Positions 29,300-37,388 of a DNA stretch of 64,000 nt are shown one piece after another. The stretch spans positions 1-64,000 of the forward strand of contig NZ_MUMH01000042.1 of the NCBI RefSeq assembly GCF_002155965.1. Direction: 5' to 3'. Position numbers and translations under genes: made by a program. The stretch is from Allokutzneria sp. NRRL B-24872 (lineage in GTDB: Bacteria; Actinomycetota; Actinomycetes; Mycobacteriales; Pseudonocardiaceae). Position 1 is the stretch's first letter. The number at the start of each line of letters is the position of its first letter. Below the pieces are notes generated by a model, which ran no database searches, was not told the DNA's origin, and worked only from the letters and a program-made list of their open reading frames with translations.

Positions 29300-29362
29300 C
29301 CCGTTTCGTACTCCTACCGGGAAAAAGAGCGCTCCCAAATCCCGCTTTCGGTACGAAACGGG
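29300..29362. repeat. GAGCGCTC-centred intergenic palindrome, copy C
   Basis: A 63-bp composite palindrome: outer arms CCCGTTTCGTAC and GTACGAAACGGG pair perfectly over 12 bp, inner arms CGGGA and TCCCG pair, and the centre is GAGCGCTC (29327-29334). It begins right after the stop of the DUF3592-like gene and ends 16 bp before the dnaX stop, between convergent genes. A two-way terminator function is likely. Confidence 0.75.
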
Positions 29363-29378
29363 AAAATGCGAGCGGGCG

Positions 29379-31481
29379 CTAGTCGATGCGGCGCGCGCCC
29401 AAGGGGCTGAAGAGCTTGATGATCTCTTCGTCCGGGTCGTGCTGCTTCACGTCCGGACTGCCCATCGGGGCCGCCGCGACCTCGTCGAGCATCGCTTCCT
29501 CGTCCTCGCGCTCGGAGGCGGGGTCTGGCGGCAGCGGCTCGTCGAAGTCGGCGGGCGGCTCCGGCGGCGGTGGCTCGTCGGCGGCCGGGGCGGACGCGGA
29601 GCGGCGGACGGGTTCCGGCCGACGGGTCGGCGCGGGGGCCGAGGGCGCGGCGGTGCCTGTGGCGGTGTCGGCCGAGGACTGCTGTTGCTGGGGTTGCTGC
29701 TGGCTGCGGCGCTGCACGACCGGGCGCTCCGCGACGGGCTTGGCGGCGCCTGCCGGGCGCGCGGGCGCAGCGGCCGCGTTGCCCGCCACGCAGCGGACCT
29801 GCCACTTCCCGCCGAGCACGCTCTCGACGGCCGCGGCGATGACGTCGCTGTTCCTCGGGTCGGACAACCGCTTGGCCAGCGCCTCCGCGGTGTGGCTCAG
29901 CGTGATCGCGTTGCCCTCCACCGACTGCACGGCGGCGTTGGTCAGCATCGCCTCGGTGCTGCGGCTCTGCGCGCGCACGGCGGCGAGCAGCGCGGGCCAC
30001 GACTGCCTCAGCACCGCCGCGTCCACCGCACGCGGAGCGCCGGGGGCTGCGGGAGCGGCCGGTTCGGGCTCCGGCGCGGGAGCTGGAGCGGCCTGGACCG
30101 GAGCCGGGGTCGGCGCTGGTTCGGGGGCGGCTGGGCGCTGCGGAGGCTGGGCGACGGGCTGCGGCTCGGCGGGAGCCTGCGAACGCCGCTGGAACGTCGG
30201 GCGGTCCCCTGCGGGCGGCGCGGCTGACGGAACCGGCGCGGGCGCGGGAGCGGGAGCGGCGGCGACCGGAGCAGCAGGAGCTGCGGCGACGACCGGGGAG
30301 GCGGCGACGGCGGGGGCGACGGCCGGAGCTCGCCGCTCAAGGCGGTCGAGGCGGTCCAGCAGCGCGGCCTCGCTGTCGGCGGCGCCGGGCAGCAGCATCC
30401 GCGAGCAGAGCAGCTCCAGCACCAGCCGCGGAGCGGTCGCGCCGCGCATGTCGATCAGTCCTGTGTGGACGATCTCGGCGTAGCGGGTCAGCGTGCCCGC
30501 GCCGATCTTGTCGACCTGGCCGAGCATCGTGGTCAGCTGCTCCGACGGCGCGTCGACGAGACCGCGCTCGCCCGCGTCCGGCACGGCGTGCAGCAGCACC
30601 AGGTCACGCAGCCGGTCGAGCAGGTCGGTGGCGAAGCGGCGCGGGTCGTGGCCCGCCTCCACCAGCCGGTTCACCGTGCCGAAGACCCCGGCGCCGTCGT
30701 GCGCGCCGAGCGCGTCGACCATCTCGTCGATCAGCGCGACGTCGGTGACGCCCAGCAGTGAGACGGCGCGCGCGTAGGTCACGCCCTCCGGCCCGGCACC
30801 GGCCAGGAGCTGGTCCATCACCGAGAGCGTGTCGCGCGCCGATCCCCCGCCGGCGCGGATGACCAGCGGGAACACCGCGGGCTCGACCGCGACGCCCTCG
30901 TCGGCGCAGATCCGCTCGACCAGCTCCCGCATCACACCGGGCGGCATCAGCCGGAACGGGTAGTGGTGGGTCCGGGAGCGGATGGTGCCGAGCACCTTCT
31001 CCGGCTCGGTGGTGGCGAAGATGAAGATCAGGTGGTCCGGCGGCTCTTCGACGATCTTCAGCAGGGCGTTGAAGCCCTGCGTGGTGACCATGTGCGCCTC
31101 GTCGATGATGAAGACGCGGTAGCGCGATTCGGCCGGGGCGTAGAACGCGCGGTCGCGCAGCTCCCTGGTGTCGTCGACACCACCGTGGCTGGCCGCGTCC
31201 AGTTCGACGACGTCGACGTTGCCGCTGCCCTCGGGGGCCAGCGCGACGCAGGAGTTGCACTCGCCGCACGGATCCGGCGTCGGGCCCTGCACGCAGTTGA
31301 GCGAGCGGGCCAGGATGCGCGCGCTGGAGGTCTTCCCGCAGCCGCGTGGACCGGAGAAGAGGTAGGCGTGGTTGATCCGCCCGGCCTGCAGCGCCATGCG
31401 CAACGGGTCGGTGACGTGCTCCTGCCCGACGACCTCGGAGAAGCTCGCCGGGCGGTACTTGCGATACAGGGCCAGCGCCAC
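29379..31481 (-). CDS. dnaX: DNA polymerase III subunits gamma and tau
   Basis: A 700-aa clamp-loader ATPase. It has Walker A GPRGCGKT (44-51), a Cys4 zinc module (C63, C72, C75, C78 in NCVQGPTPDPCGECNSC), Walker B with IDEAH, and the sensor motif region GGGSARDTLSV. After ~residue 370 comes a long Ala/Pro-rich linker, then a tau-type domain (~470-580) and an acidic tail. No slippery A-run for frameshifting is seen. GTG at 31481 is the start (VALALYRKYRP). The SRP RNA gene lies upstream in the same direction, a common actinobacterial arrangement. Confidence 0.96.
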   Translation of the reverse strand: MALALYRKYRPASFSEVVGQEHVTDPLRMALQAGRINHAYLFSGPRGCGKTSSARILARSLNCVQGPTPDPCGECNSCVALAPEGSGNVDVVELDAASHGGVDDTRELRDRAFYAPAESRYRVFIIDEAHMVTTQGFNALLKIVEEPPDHLIFIFATTEPEKVLGTIRSRTHHYPFRLMPPGVMRELVERICADEGVAVEPAVFPLVIRAGGGSARDTLSVMDQLLAGAGPEGVTYARAVSLLGVTDVALIDEMVDALGAHDGAGVFGTVNRLVEAGHDPRRFATDLLDRLRDLVLLHAVPDAGERGLVDAPSEQLTTMLGQVDKIGAGTLTRYAEIVHTGLIDMRGATAPRLVLELLCSRMLLPGAADSEAALLDRLDRLERRAPAVAPAVAASPVVAAAPAAPVAAAPAPAPAPVPSAAPPAGDRPTFQRRSQAPAEPQPVAQPPQRPAAPEPAPTPAPVQAAPAPAPEPEPAAPAAPGAPRAVDAAVLRQSWPALLAAVRAQSRSTEAMLTNAAVQSVEGNAITLSHTAEALAKRLSDPRNSDVIAAAVESVLGGKWQVRCVAGNAAAAPARPAGAAKPVAERPVVQRRSQQQPQQQQSSADTATGTAAPSAPAPTRRPEPVRRSASAPAADEPPPPEPPADFDEPLPPDPASEREDEEAMLDEVAAAPMGSPDVKQHDPDEEIIKLFSPLGARRID

Positions 31482-31552
31482 GGCTCCGCACCTTACTGGC
31501 GAGCACCGACAACGGGAGAATCCGGGCCCGTCGGGGACATGGGCACCGCGAG

Positions 31553-31648
31553 ATAAAAGGGGACCCCACGCACCTGCCAGAGCCCGCTTATCCTTGCTGC
31601 CTTCCGGCCCTGGGGAGGTTCACGAGATGCGCACCGCATGGGGTCCGA
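31553..31648 (-). ncRNA. ffs: Signal recognition particle RNA (4.5S, small bacterial type)
   Basis: The minus strand reads the SRP core GGCCGGAAGGCAGCAAGG, the GGAA tetraloop and asymmetric loop bound by Ffh. Outer strands GGACCCCATGCGGTGCGC and GTGCGTGGGGTCC pair to form the long hairpin. The 3' end runs into TTTTA (31557-31553), a terminator tail. Ends are set by pairing and by the -10 box upstream, so they may be off by a few bases. Confidence 0.93.
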
Positions 31649-31652
31649 GATC

Positions 31653-31658
31653 AGTGTA
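31653..31658 (-). promoter_or_regulatory. -10 box of the SRP RNA gene
   Basis: TACACT on the minus strand fits the TAnnnT pattern and places the RNA start about 6 nt downstream, at the first G of GGACCCC. Confidence 0.6.
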
Positions 31659-31778
31659 GCGCGCCCGCCGCGCCGCTGCGGACAGGGTCGAAACCCTCCG
31701 GAGTCCTCGGTCACATCTGTCCTGCCAACGGCCGACAGGAACGCGAAACCGCCTTCTCCGCGCCGCTAACCTGCGCCG

Positions 31779-33017
31779 ATGCGCAACGTGGTGCTCGTCG
31801 ACCCGTACTCGACGGGCAGTGCCCTCGCCCCCGCCTTCGCCGAGCGCGGAGTCCCCGCCGTCGCGGTGCTCACCACACCGGAGCCGACGGCGTCCTTCGC
31901 CAACACCTGGCACCCCGAGCACTTCACCGAGGTCTTCGTCCTCGACGACGCGGACAAGCTCGCCAGGCGGCTGCGCGAACTCGACCCGCTGTGCGTGCTG
32001 CCGGGGACCGAGACCGGGGTCGAGGCGGCCGAACACCTCTCCGAACTCGTCGTGCCGGGGCAGAGCAACATCGCGGAGCTGTCCTCGGCCCGGCGCGACA
32101 AGGGGCGCATGGGTGCGGCGCTGGCCGAGGCGGGCATCCCGCACCTGCGGCAACTGAGCGCGTCGAACGCCGAGGAGGTCGCGGAGTGGTTGCGCGTCAA
32201 CGACCTCGACCGCTCGGCGATCGTGCTGAAGCCGCAGAACAGCGCCGGGGCCGACGACGTGTTCGTCGCGCGTCCGGATGAGGACTGGCGGGTGCCGTTC
32301 CACCGCATCCTCGGCGCGGTCAACCGCTTGGAGCTGACCAACACCCGCGTGCTCGTGCAGGAGCTGGCCGAGGGCGTCGAGTACGCCGTCGACACCTACT
32401 CCGTCGACGGTGCGCACGGCTTGGTCGCGGTGTGGCGCTACGACAAGCGCGCCGAGGGAAACCGGCTCGGCGTCTACCTTTCCGCGTGCGCGGTGTCCCC
32501 CGACGACCCCGCTGTCACCACCGTCGCCGACTACACGCGGCGCGTGCTCGACGCCGTCGGCGTGCGCAACGGCCCCGGACACGTCGAGGTGATGCTGACC
32601 GCGTCCGGCCCACGGCTGATCGAGGTCGGCGCGCGGCTCGCTGGTGGCGACCAGCAGTACCTGTCCCGCCTGGCCGTCGGGGACTCGCAGGTCGAGCGCA
32701 CCGTGCGGCACTGGATCGACGGCGAGGGCGCGATCGCGGACTACCGGCTGGTGCGCCACGCGCGCTCGGTCTACCTGTCCGCGCGCGAGTCCGGTGTCCT
32801 GCGCGGCGCTTCGCGGCTCGGGCGGCTCCCGGAACTGCTGCCGACGCTGCACAAGGTCGACGTCCCGCACCGCGACGGCTCGCGGGTCACCCGCACGGTG
32901 GACCTGTGGACCAACCTCGGCCACGTGATCCTCGCTGGCGAGGACCCCCGCGCCGTCGCCGCCGACGAGGCGCTCCTGCGGGAAATCGAAGCGGAACTCC
33001 ACGTCGAACCGTCATGA
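31779..33017 (+). CDS. ATP-grasp domain ligase
   Basis: A 412-aa protein of the ATP-grasp superfamily, which joins a carboxylate to an amine or thiol through an acyl-phosphate. N-terminal Rossmann-like strand RNVVLVDPYSTGSAL; ATP-grasp core with AIVLKPQNSAGADDV, VQELAEGVEYAVDTYSVDG and the metal-binding end GHVEVMLTASGPRLIEVGARL, followed by GGDQQYL. It resembles the stand-alone amino acid or dipeptide ligases rather than carbamoyl-phosphate or purine enzymes. Substrate unknown. The ATG lies 6 nt after TAACCT, so the transcript is probably leaderless. The kinase gene begins 7 bp downstream. Confidence 0.82.
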   Translation: MRNVVLVDPYSTGSALAPAFAERGVPAVAVLTTPEPTASFANTWHPEHFTEVFVLDDADKLARRLRELDPLCVLPGTETGVEAAEHLSELVVPGQSNIAELSSARRDKGRMGAALAEAGIPHLRQLSASNAEEVAEWLRVNDLDRSAIVLKPQNSAGADDVFVARPDEDWRVPFHRILGAVNRLELTNTRVLVQELAEGVEYAVDTYSVDGAHGLVAVWRYDKRAEGNRLGVYLSACAVSPDDPAVTTVADYTRRVLDAVGVRNGPGHVEVMLTASGPRLIEVGARLAGGDQQYLSRLAVGDSQVERTVRHWIDGEGAIADYRLVRHARSVYLSARESGVLRGASRLGRLPELLPTLHKVDVPHRDGSRVTRTVDLWTNLGHVILAGEDPRAVAADEALLREIEAELHVEPS

Positions 33018-33024
33018 TCGGGGC

Positions 33025-33564
33025 ATGAGCGGACAGGTCATCGTCCTCAGCGGACCGCCCGGGGCGGGCAAGAGCACCGTGGCCCGCCTCCTCGCCGACG
33101 AGTTCTCCTCCAGCGTCCACCTGCACACCGACGACTTCTACGCGTGCATCCGGCGCGGCGCCGTGCTCCCGTACCTGCCCGAGGCCCAGCACCAGAACCA
33201 GGTCGTCACCGGCGTCATCGCCACCGCGGCCTTCGGCTACGCCGCGGGCGGCTACGACGTCATCTGCGACGGCGTGCTCGGGCCGTGGTTCCTCGACGGG
33301 TTTCGCAGGCCCGGCAACGACATCGCCGTGCACTACGTGGTGCTGCGCCCCGACGAGGCCACCACTGTCACCCGCGCGCTCGCCCGGGGCGCCGACGCCC
33401 TCACCGAGGAGGAGCCGGTGCGCGCGATGCACCGCCAGTTCGCCGATCTCGGGGAGTGGGCGAACCACGCGATCGACTCCGCCGACCTCGACGCCGACTC
33501 CACCGCCACCGTCGTGCTCGAGGGCATCGCACGCGGCGTCTACCGGCTGCCGGACCCCGTCTGA
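33025..33564 (+). CDS. Small P-loop kinase (AAA_33 / zeta-toxin-like phosphotransferase)
   Basis: A 179-aa nucleotide-binding protein with Walker A GPPGAGKST at residues 10-18, a second acidic site in HLHTDDFY and VICDGVLGPWFLD, and a C-terminal helix region. The size and motif order fit small-molecule kinases of the AAA_33 type, for example antibiotic or nucleoside kinases, and also zeta toxins; no antitoxin gene is next to it, so a metabolic kinase is favoured. It follows the ATP-grasp gene by 7 bp and may share its substrate pathway. Confidence 0.75.
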   Translation: MSGQVIVLSGPPGAGKSTVARLLADEFSSSVHLHTDDFYACIRRGAVLPYLPEAQHQNQVVTGVIATAAFGYAAGGYDVICDGVLGPWFLDGFRRPGNDIAVHYVVLRPDEATTVTRALARGADALTEEEPVRAMHRQFADLGEWANHAIDSADLDADSTATVVLEGIARGVYRLPDPV

Positions 33565-33610
33565 CCCCCCGTTTTGGGCGGCGACACCCCCCTCCGGTAA
33601 AGTCTGCGAC

Positions 33611-33695
33611 GGAGGATTCGCATAGTGGCCTAGTGCGCACGATTGGAAATCGTGTTGGGGTAAAACCCTCGCGGGTTCAAATCCCGCATCCTCCG
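33611..33695 (+). tRNA. tRNA-Ser (anticodon GGA)
   Basis: An 85-nt class II tRNA. Acceptor GGAGGAT pairs with ATCCTCC, the anticodon loop is TTGGAAA (GGA, reads UCC and UCU), a long variable arm follows, and the T-arm GCGGGTTCAAATCCCGC is canonical. No CCA is encoded. The accessory genes that follow it make it a possible integration site. Confidence 0.97.
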
Positions 33696-33700
33696 CGGAC

Positions 33701-33731
33701 AAGGCCCCGGACGTTCAGCGTCCGGGGCCTT
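33701..33731. terminator. Terminator after tRNA-Ser(GGA)
   Basis: AAGGCCCCGGACG and CGTCCGGGGCCTT form a perfect 13-bp stem with a 5-nt loop, 5 bases after the tRNA. It lies just before the 3' end of the small gene on the other strand and could serve both. Confidence 0.85.
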
Positions 33732-33750
33732 CGTCGTTGTCAGGCCCCGT

Positions 33751-33918
33751 TCACTCCTCGCGCCGGGTGTCGTGCAGCACCAGGAGCAGGGCCCGGCTCA
33801 TGTTGAGCAGCGTCTCCAGCGCGGCCTCGTTGCCGCCGTCCTGCGGTGGAGCCCCGTCCAGGAACGCGACCGGCTGCGGAGCGGCGAACAACGGGTACCG
33901 AACCTCTTCGTCGGACAC
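33751..33918 (-). CDS. Small acidic protein of 55 aa
   Basis: A short gene starting at GTG 33918 with AAGGAG seven bases upstream, good G/C third-position use, and the product VSDEEVRYPLFAAPQPVAFL continuing to a helical end (ALETLLNMSRALLLVLHDTR). It follows the HTH/DUF433-like gene by 29 bp in the same direction, so the two are probably one operon. I do not recognise a family. A small helical partner of the upstream regulator, such as a toxin or co-factor, is possible but unproven. Confidence 0.6.
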   Translation of the reverse strand: MSDEEVRYPLFAAPQPVAFLDGAPPQDGGNEAALETLLNMSRALLLVLHDTRREE

Positions 33919-33947
33919 GGCGGTGCTCCTTCTCGAGTCGGAAACCG

Positions 33948-34499
33948 TCACAGGTGCGTCAGTTCGAGGTGGACCCGGAGCGCCCCGTGGACGTCTTCGA
34001 GTTGGACGGAGTGCTCCCACGCGATGTCGATGGGGCGGGCTCCGGTCAGAAAAGCCAGGACGACATCGCGAACAGGAACGTCGCTCTGCTCGTAGACCGG
34101 CTGACCGTCGGCCACGCGCGGGTCGACGACGACCGCGACCCCTTGTTCCCAGTAGGACCTCAGGCGTATCGCTCGGGGCAGGCCATCGGCGTCGACCGAG
34201 ACGAACGCGACGTGCTCGTCCAGCACCTGGGTGAAGTCGACGTTCTTCGCCTTTCGTGAAACCGCTTTGACCAGTTCGTGCCGAGCGGGCCACAGCTGCC
34301 CGAAATCCTTGGCGACATCTGCGAGAGCGGTCCCGCTCAGCCCCGCTTTGAGCAGCGATCTCAGAAAGTTGGCCTGCACGAGCGCGTGGAGCGGAAGGCG
34401 CTCCGCGTGCACCCCTTCCACCAGTTCTCGCCTCATCCAGCTCCGGACGGCCCTTAACGGGATGTCCAGGTGGAAGGCCGCGTCATCGATCGTCAACAT
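33948..34499 (-). CDS. Putative regulator with MerR-like HTH and DUF433-like antitoxin domain
   Basis: A 183-aa protein. Residues 1-~65 look like a MerR-type helix-turn-helix (MLTIDDAAFHLDIPLRAVRS then RLPLHALVQANFLRSLLKAG). The C-terminal part (~115-180) follows the DUF433 or VapB-antitoxin-like pattern: GQPVYEQSDVPVRDVVLAFL, TGARPIDIAWEHSVQLEDV. DUF433 proteins often pair with PIN toxins, but no PIN gene follows; instead the next gene codes a 55-aa protein. An autoregulated accessory module is the best guess. ATG at 34499; ribosome site weak. Confidence 0.6.
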   Translation of the reverse strand: MLTIDDAAFHLDIPLRAVRSWMRRELVEGVHAERLPLHALVQANFLRSLLKAGLSGTALADVAKDFGQLWPARHELVKAVSRKAKNVDFTQVLDEHVAFVSVDADGLPRAIRLRSYWEQGVAVVVDPRVADGQPVYEQSDVPVRDVVLAFLTGARPIDIAWEHSVQLEDVHGALRVHLELTHL

Positions 34500-34545
34500 G
34501 GCCGCACCATGTCAGGACGGATGTTGTTGCCACCAAGGCAATCCA

Positions 34546-34686
34546 TCACTCGACCTGCTGAACAATCGAGCCATAGGTCTCCGCAGCTGCCACAACACCT
34601 GGCAAGTCGTGTGCCCACGCGCCGAATCCACCAGCGTCGTCGCGTTCGATGATGACGAGGAAGGACGAGCGAGGTGTTGTCGTCAT
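34546..34686 (-). pseudogene. Truncated HicB-like antitoxin remnant
   Basis: The frame codes 46 aa with a HicB-like N-terminus: SSFLVIIERDDAGGFGAWAHD then LPGVVAAAETYGSIVQQVE and a stop. HicB proteins continue for another 25 or more residues with a helix and a DNA-binding end, missing here, and no HicA toxin gene is adjacent. It may be a remnant of a HicAB locus. The ATG has only GGGA close by. Confidence 0.45.
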
Positions 34687-34753
34687 TCCCGCACGATGAC
34701 AGAGGGAGGGGATTTGCCGCGCTGGCAAGGTGTCGCTCGATGTGCTGACAGAA

Positions 34754-34790
34754 CTCCGGCCCGCCCCAAGAGCACGGGAGCGGGCCGGAG
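34754..34790 (-). terminator. Terminator of the secreted nuclease gene
   Basis: CTCCGGCCCGC and GCGGGCCGGAG pair over 11 bp around a 15-nt loop, 12 bases past the nuclease stop. Confidence 0.75.
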
Positions 34791-34801
34791 AACGCGTCAC
34801 C

Positions 34802-37264
34802 TCAGGGAAGCAGGCCGTACAGGAACTGCTCCAGGTCGTCGATCCAGTCGATTCCGGTGCGCGGGAGGAACCGCACCACCTGCGGGTCGTGATCGCTGGC
34901 CTGGTCGTGGAACTCGGAGTTGATGTGCACCACGTCCAGGTTGGCCCGCTTCTGCAGGCGGTTGCCGACGAGGATGTGGTCCAGCGTCTGCGAGTTGCCC
35001 TCGTAGACGTAGCTGTAGCGCTCACCGACGGGCAGCCGGTTCATCGGCGCGGCAAGGGCTTTGGGGTCGAGCAGGGTCTGGACGGCCGGGGAGAACACGT
35101 AGTCGTTGAGGTCGCCGAGCACGACGAGGTTGGCGTTGCGGTCGGCCTTGAACAGGCTGTCGGCGAAGCCGCGCACGAGCTTGGCCTGGGCCAGGCGCTG
35201 GGTCTCGCTGGAGCGCACGGGCGGCTGGATGCGGCCGTGCAGCGGCTGGTCGCCGCCCTTGGAGTTGAAGTGGTTGGCGACCACGAAAACGCTGCGCTGC
35301 AACGGTCCCTGGGCCGGGAAGCGGAACTCTCCGGCGAGGGGCTTGCGGCTGGCCTGCCACGCGGGGTCGGCCGGGGCGATGCGGCCGGGCGAGGCGCTGA
35401 GCTTGGCGCGGCCCCGTTCCTGTTGCACGGCAACGGGAGTCACCGAGTCGCCGCCCGGACGGTCCACAAAGGACACTCGCTTGGGGTTGAACAGGAACGC
35501 GACGCGGATGTTGCCGCCGGGCTGACCGCCGTCGGCGTCGTCGACGGGGTTGATCTGGCGCCACTCGTAGCGCGGTCCGCCCGCGGCGACGATCGCGTCG
35601 GTGAAGCGCCGCAACGTCTGCTCGGCGGAGACGACGGAGTCGTTGGTGGAGCCGTTGTCGTCCTGGATCTCTTCCAGCGCAACGATGTCCGGTGACGCGA
35701 GGTTGCGGACGACGGCGCCGGCGAGCCGGTCGAACTTGGCCTGCTCGTCCTTCGGGGACAGGTTCTCCACGTTGTAGGTCGCGGTGGCCAGCTCGTGCTC
35801 GCGCTGCTTGCGAGTGGTCTCGGGCGCGAGCGGGCCAGCGACGTGCTGGCCGAGCGCACCGGCCTGCAGGACGTACCCGCCGAAGCGGCTGTAGTCCAGC
35901 GGCCCCTCGGTCGTCCCGGTCAGCTTGTCGCCGACGTTGGCGATCGGGAAAGGCCGCTCAGCGAACGGGATCAGCGACTCGATCTTGATGCGGCCGGTGT
36001 TGGCGTCTGCGTAGGACTGGTAGTTCGCGCCGCCGCGCGCCGTGGGGTTCTGGCCGGGCTTGCTGGTCACCCACAGCGCGTTGAAGCCGTCGGTCGGCCC
36101 GACCACGCGTGCGTCGTCGACGCGCAGCCGCATGCCCTCGCGCGACTCGTAGAAGTCGAGCGCGAACTTGGCGGGCTCCAGGGCAAGGCCCTCGATGTTC
36201 CCGCCGGGGCTCGGCGCGATCGGCACCGGAACGGTGTCCGGCTTGAGCACTTCGGCAGCGGGCACGGCGTTGCCGCTGGACCGCACGGTCCACTGCGCGC
36301 CGGTGAGCTGAGTGATCGACTGGTTTGCGGTGTTGGCAACGGTTTCACCGCTGGCCAGCGGGTAGAACTCGGCCACCTTGCCCGCCACGAGAACCGCGTC
36401 GCCAACCTTGACGGCGGGCGTCGTGGTGCCGGTGAAGACGAAAAGGCCCTCGCTGGTGCGCGGATCGGAGTCCGGCTGCGCGTCCTGGAACCAGAAACCG
36501 CGCGAGGAACCGAAGGCGCGGACGCCGGTCACCACACCGGGTACGTCGATGACCTGCTTGCCCGCCAACGGGGACAGCCGCGTGCTGCCCTGGATCTGGT
36601 GGATGCGGGCCTTCTCCGGAGCCGGTCCGGGCTCGCCGCCACCGGGGCGCTCCCCCTTGGAGTTCTCCGGCGTCGGGTCGCCTGCGGTGAAGTCCGCGGC
36701 GTTGTCGTCGGTGTCGGCCTTGCGCGCGACCGAAGTGGTGTTGCTCGCGGCGGGAGCCGGAGCGCCCTCGCGCACGGTGGCCGCGCCGAAGCCGACGAGG
36801 TCGCGGACGGCGGGGACGGCCGCGCAGTCTGCGGCGGTGAGACAGGTCAGCGGCTGGTCGCTGTTGACGAGCGCGACGGTGCCCGCGGTGCCGGAGAGGT
36901 TGGTGGTCCCGGTCGCGTCCGGGGTGGGCAGCGCGACGGCGCCGCCGGGCCCCTTGGCCTGGGCGACCAGGTAGCGCTTGCCAGCGGGGATGCTCCCGGC
37001 GAGCTTGGTGACCTGCCAGCGGCTGCCCGCGGACGGCGCGGCGGGCAGGTACTGCACGCTCCAGCCGTCCAGCGACACGGCGGTCGGGCTGGTCAGCTCG
37101 ATGAAGTCCGAGGTCAGCGTGGCCCCTGCGTTGCCGCCACCGCCGTAGACCTCGGCGATGACCGCGTCGGGCGACGGAGCCGCGGTGGCGGCCGGGGCGA
37201 GTGCGACGAGCAGGGTTGTGCTTGCCAGTGCCGACAGGGTGGTGCGGCGGCGTTGCGGGGTCAC
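34802..37264 (-). CDS. Secreted endonuclease/exonuclease/phosphatase with lamin-tail domain
   Basis: An 820-aa exported multidomain nuclease. Signal peptide at 1-~28 (PAATAAPS). A lamin-tail (LTD) domain follows at ~30-130 (IAEVYGGGGNAGATLTSDFIEL and VSLDGWSVQYLP), then an OB-fold-like stretch (~215-480) and the metal-dependent EEP nuclease domain (~510-820): ATYNVENLS, DIVALEEIQDD (metal Glu), ANHFNSKGGD, LGDLNDY, TLDHILVGN and ASDHDPQVV (catalytic Asp-His). This plan is that of large extracellular DNases such as ExeM/NucH-type proteins, which scavenge DNA phosphate or remodel extracellular DNA. GTG at 37264 has GGGAGG four bases upstream; earlier in-frame codons are not signal-like. Confidence 0.9.
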   Translation of the reverse strand: MTPQRRRTTLSALASTTLLVALAPAATAAPSPDAVIAEVYGGGGNAGATLTSDFIELTSPTAVSLDGWSVQYLPAAPSAGSRWQVTKLAGSIPAGKRYLVAQAKGPGGAVALPTPDATGTTNLSGTAGTVALVNSDQPLTCLTAADCAAVPAVRDLVGFGAATVREGAPAPAASNTTSVARKADTDDNAADFTAGDPTPENSKGERPGGGEPGPAPEKARIHQIQGSTRLSPLAGKQVIDVPGVVTGVRAFGSSRGFWFQDAQPDSDPRTSEGLFVFTGTTTPAVKVGDAVLVAGKVAEFYPLASGETVANTANQSITQLTGAQWTVRSSGNAVPAAEVLKPDTVPVPIAPSPGGNIEGLALEPAKFALDFYESREGMRLRVDDARVVGPTDGFNALWVTSKPGQNPTARGGANYQSYADANTGRIKIESLIPFAERPFPIANVGDKLTGTTEGPLDYSRFGGYVLQAGALGQHVAGPLAPETTRKQREHELATATYNVENLSPKDEQAKFDRLAGAVVRNLASPDIVALEEIQDDNGSTNDSVVSAEQTLRRFTDAIVAAGGPRYEWRQINPVDDADGGQPGGNIRVAFLFNPKRVSFVDRPGGDSVTPVAVQQERGRAKLSASPGRIAPADPAWQASRKPLAGEFRFPAQGPLQRSVFVVANHFNSKGGDQPLHGRIQPPVRSSETQRLAQAKLVRGFADSLFKADRNANLVVLGDLNDYVFSPAVQTLLDPKALAAPMNRLPVGERYSYVYEGNSQTLDHILVGNRLQKRANLDVVHINSEFHDQASDHDPQVVRFLPRTGIDWIDDLEQFLYGLLP

Positions 37265-37388
37265 GCGTCCTCCCGTACGGGTATTCGGGAGGTGGAATCT
37301 TTCCCCGACGGGGTGAACTTGGACAGGCGCTTGTGCAACAACTTGCCACCAGTTCGAAACCGATTGCGCGGTGGGCGAAGCTGGAAGA

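Noticed and set aside
29386-30483. A plus-strand Ser/Gly/Ala-rich frame and repeat-like DNA in the dnaX tail
   Set aside because: It comes from the Ala/Pro-rich linker of dnaX tau on the minus strand and has no independent support.
29379-31481. Programmed frameshift in dnaX to make gamma
   Set aside because: No slippery A-run or strong downstream structure was found; the single long frame covers tau.
33701-33731. Attachment-site repeat of the tRNA-Ser 3' end
   Set aside because: The inverted repeat is a plain terminator; it does not copy the tRNA 3' sequence.
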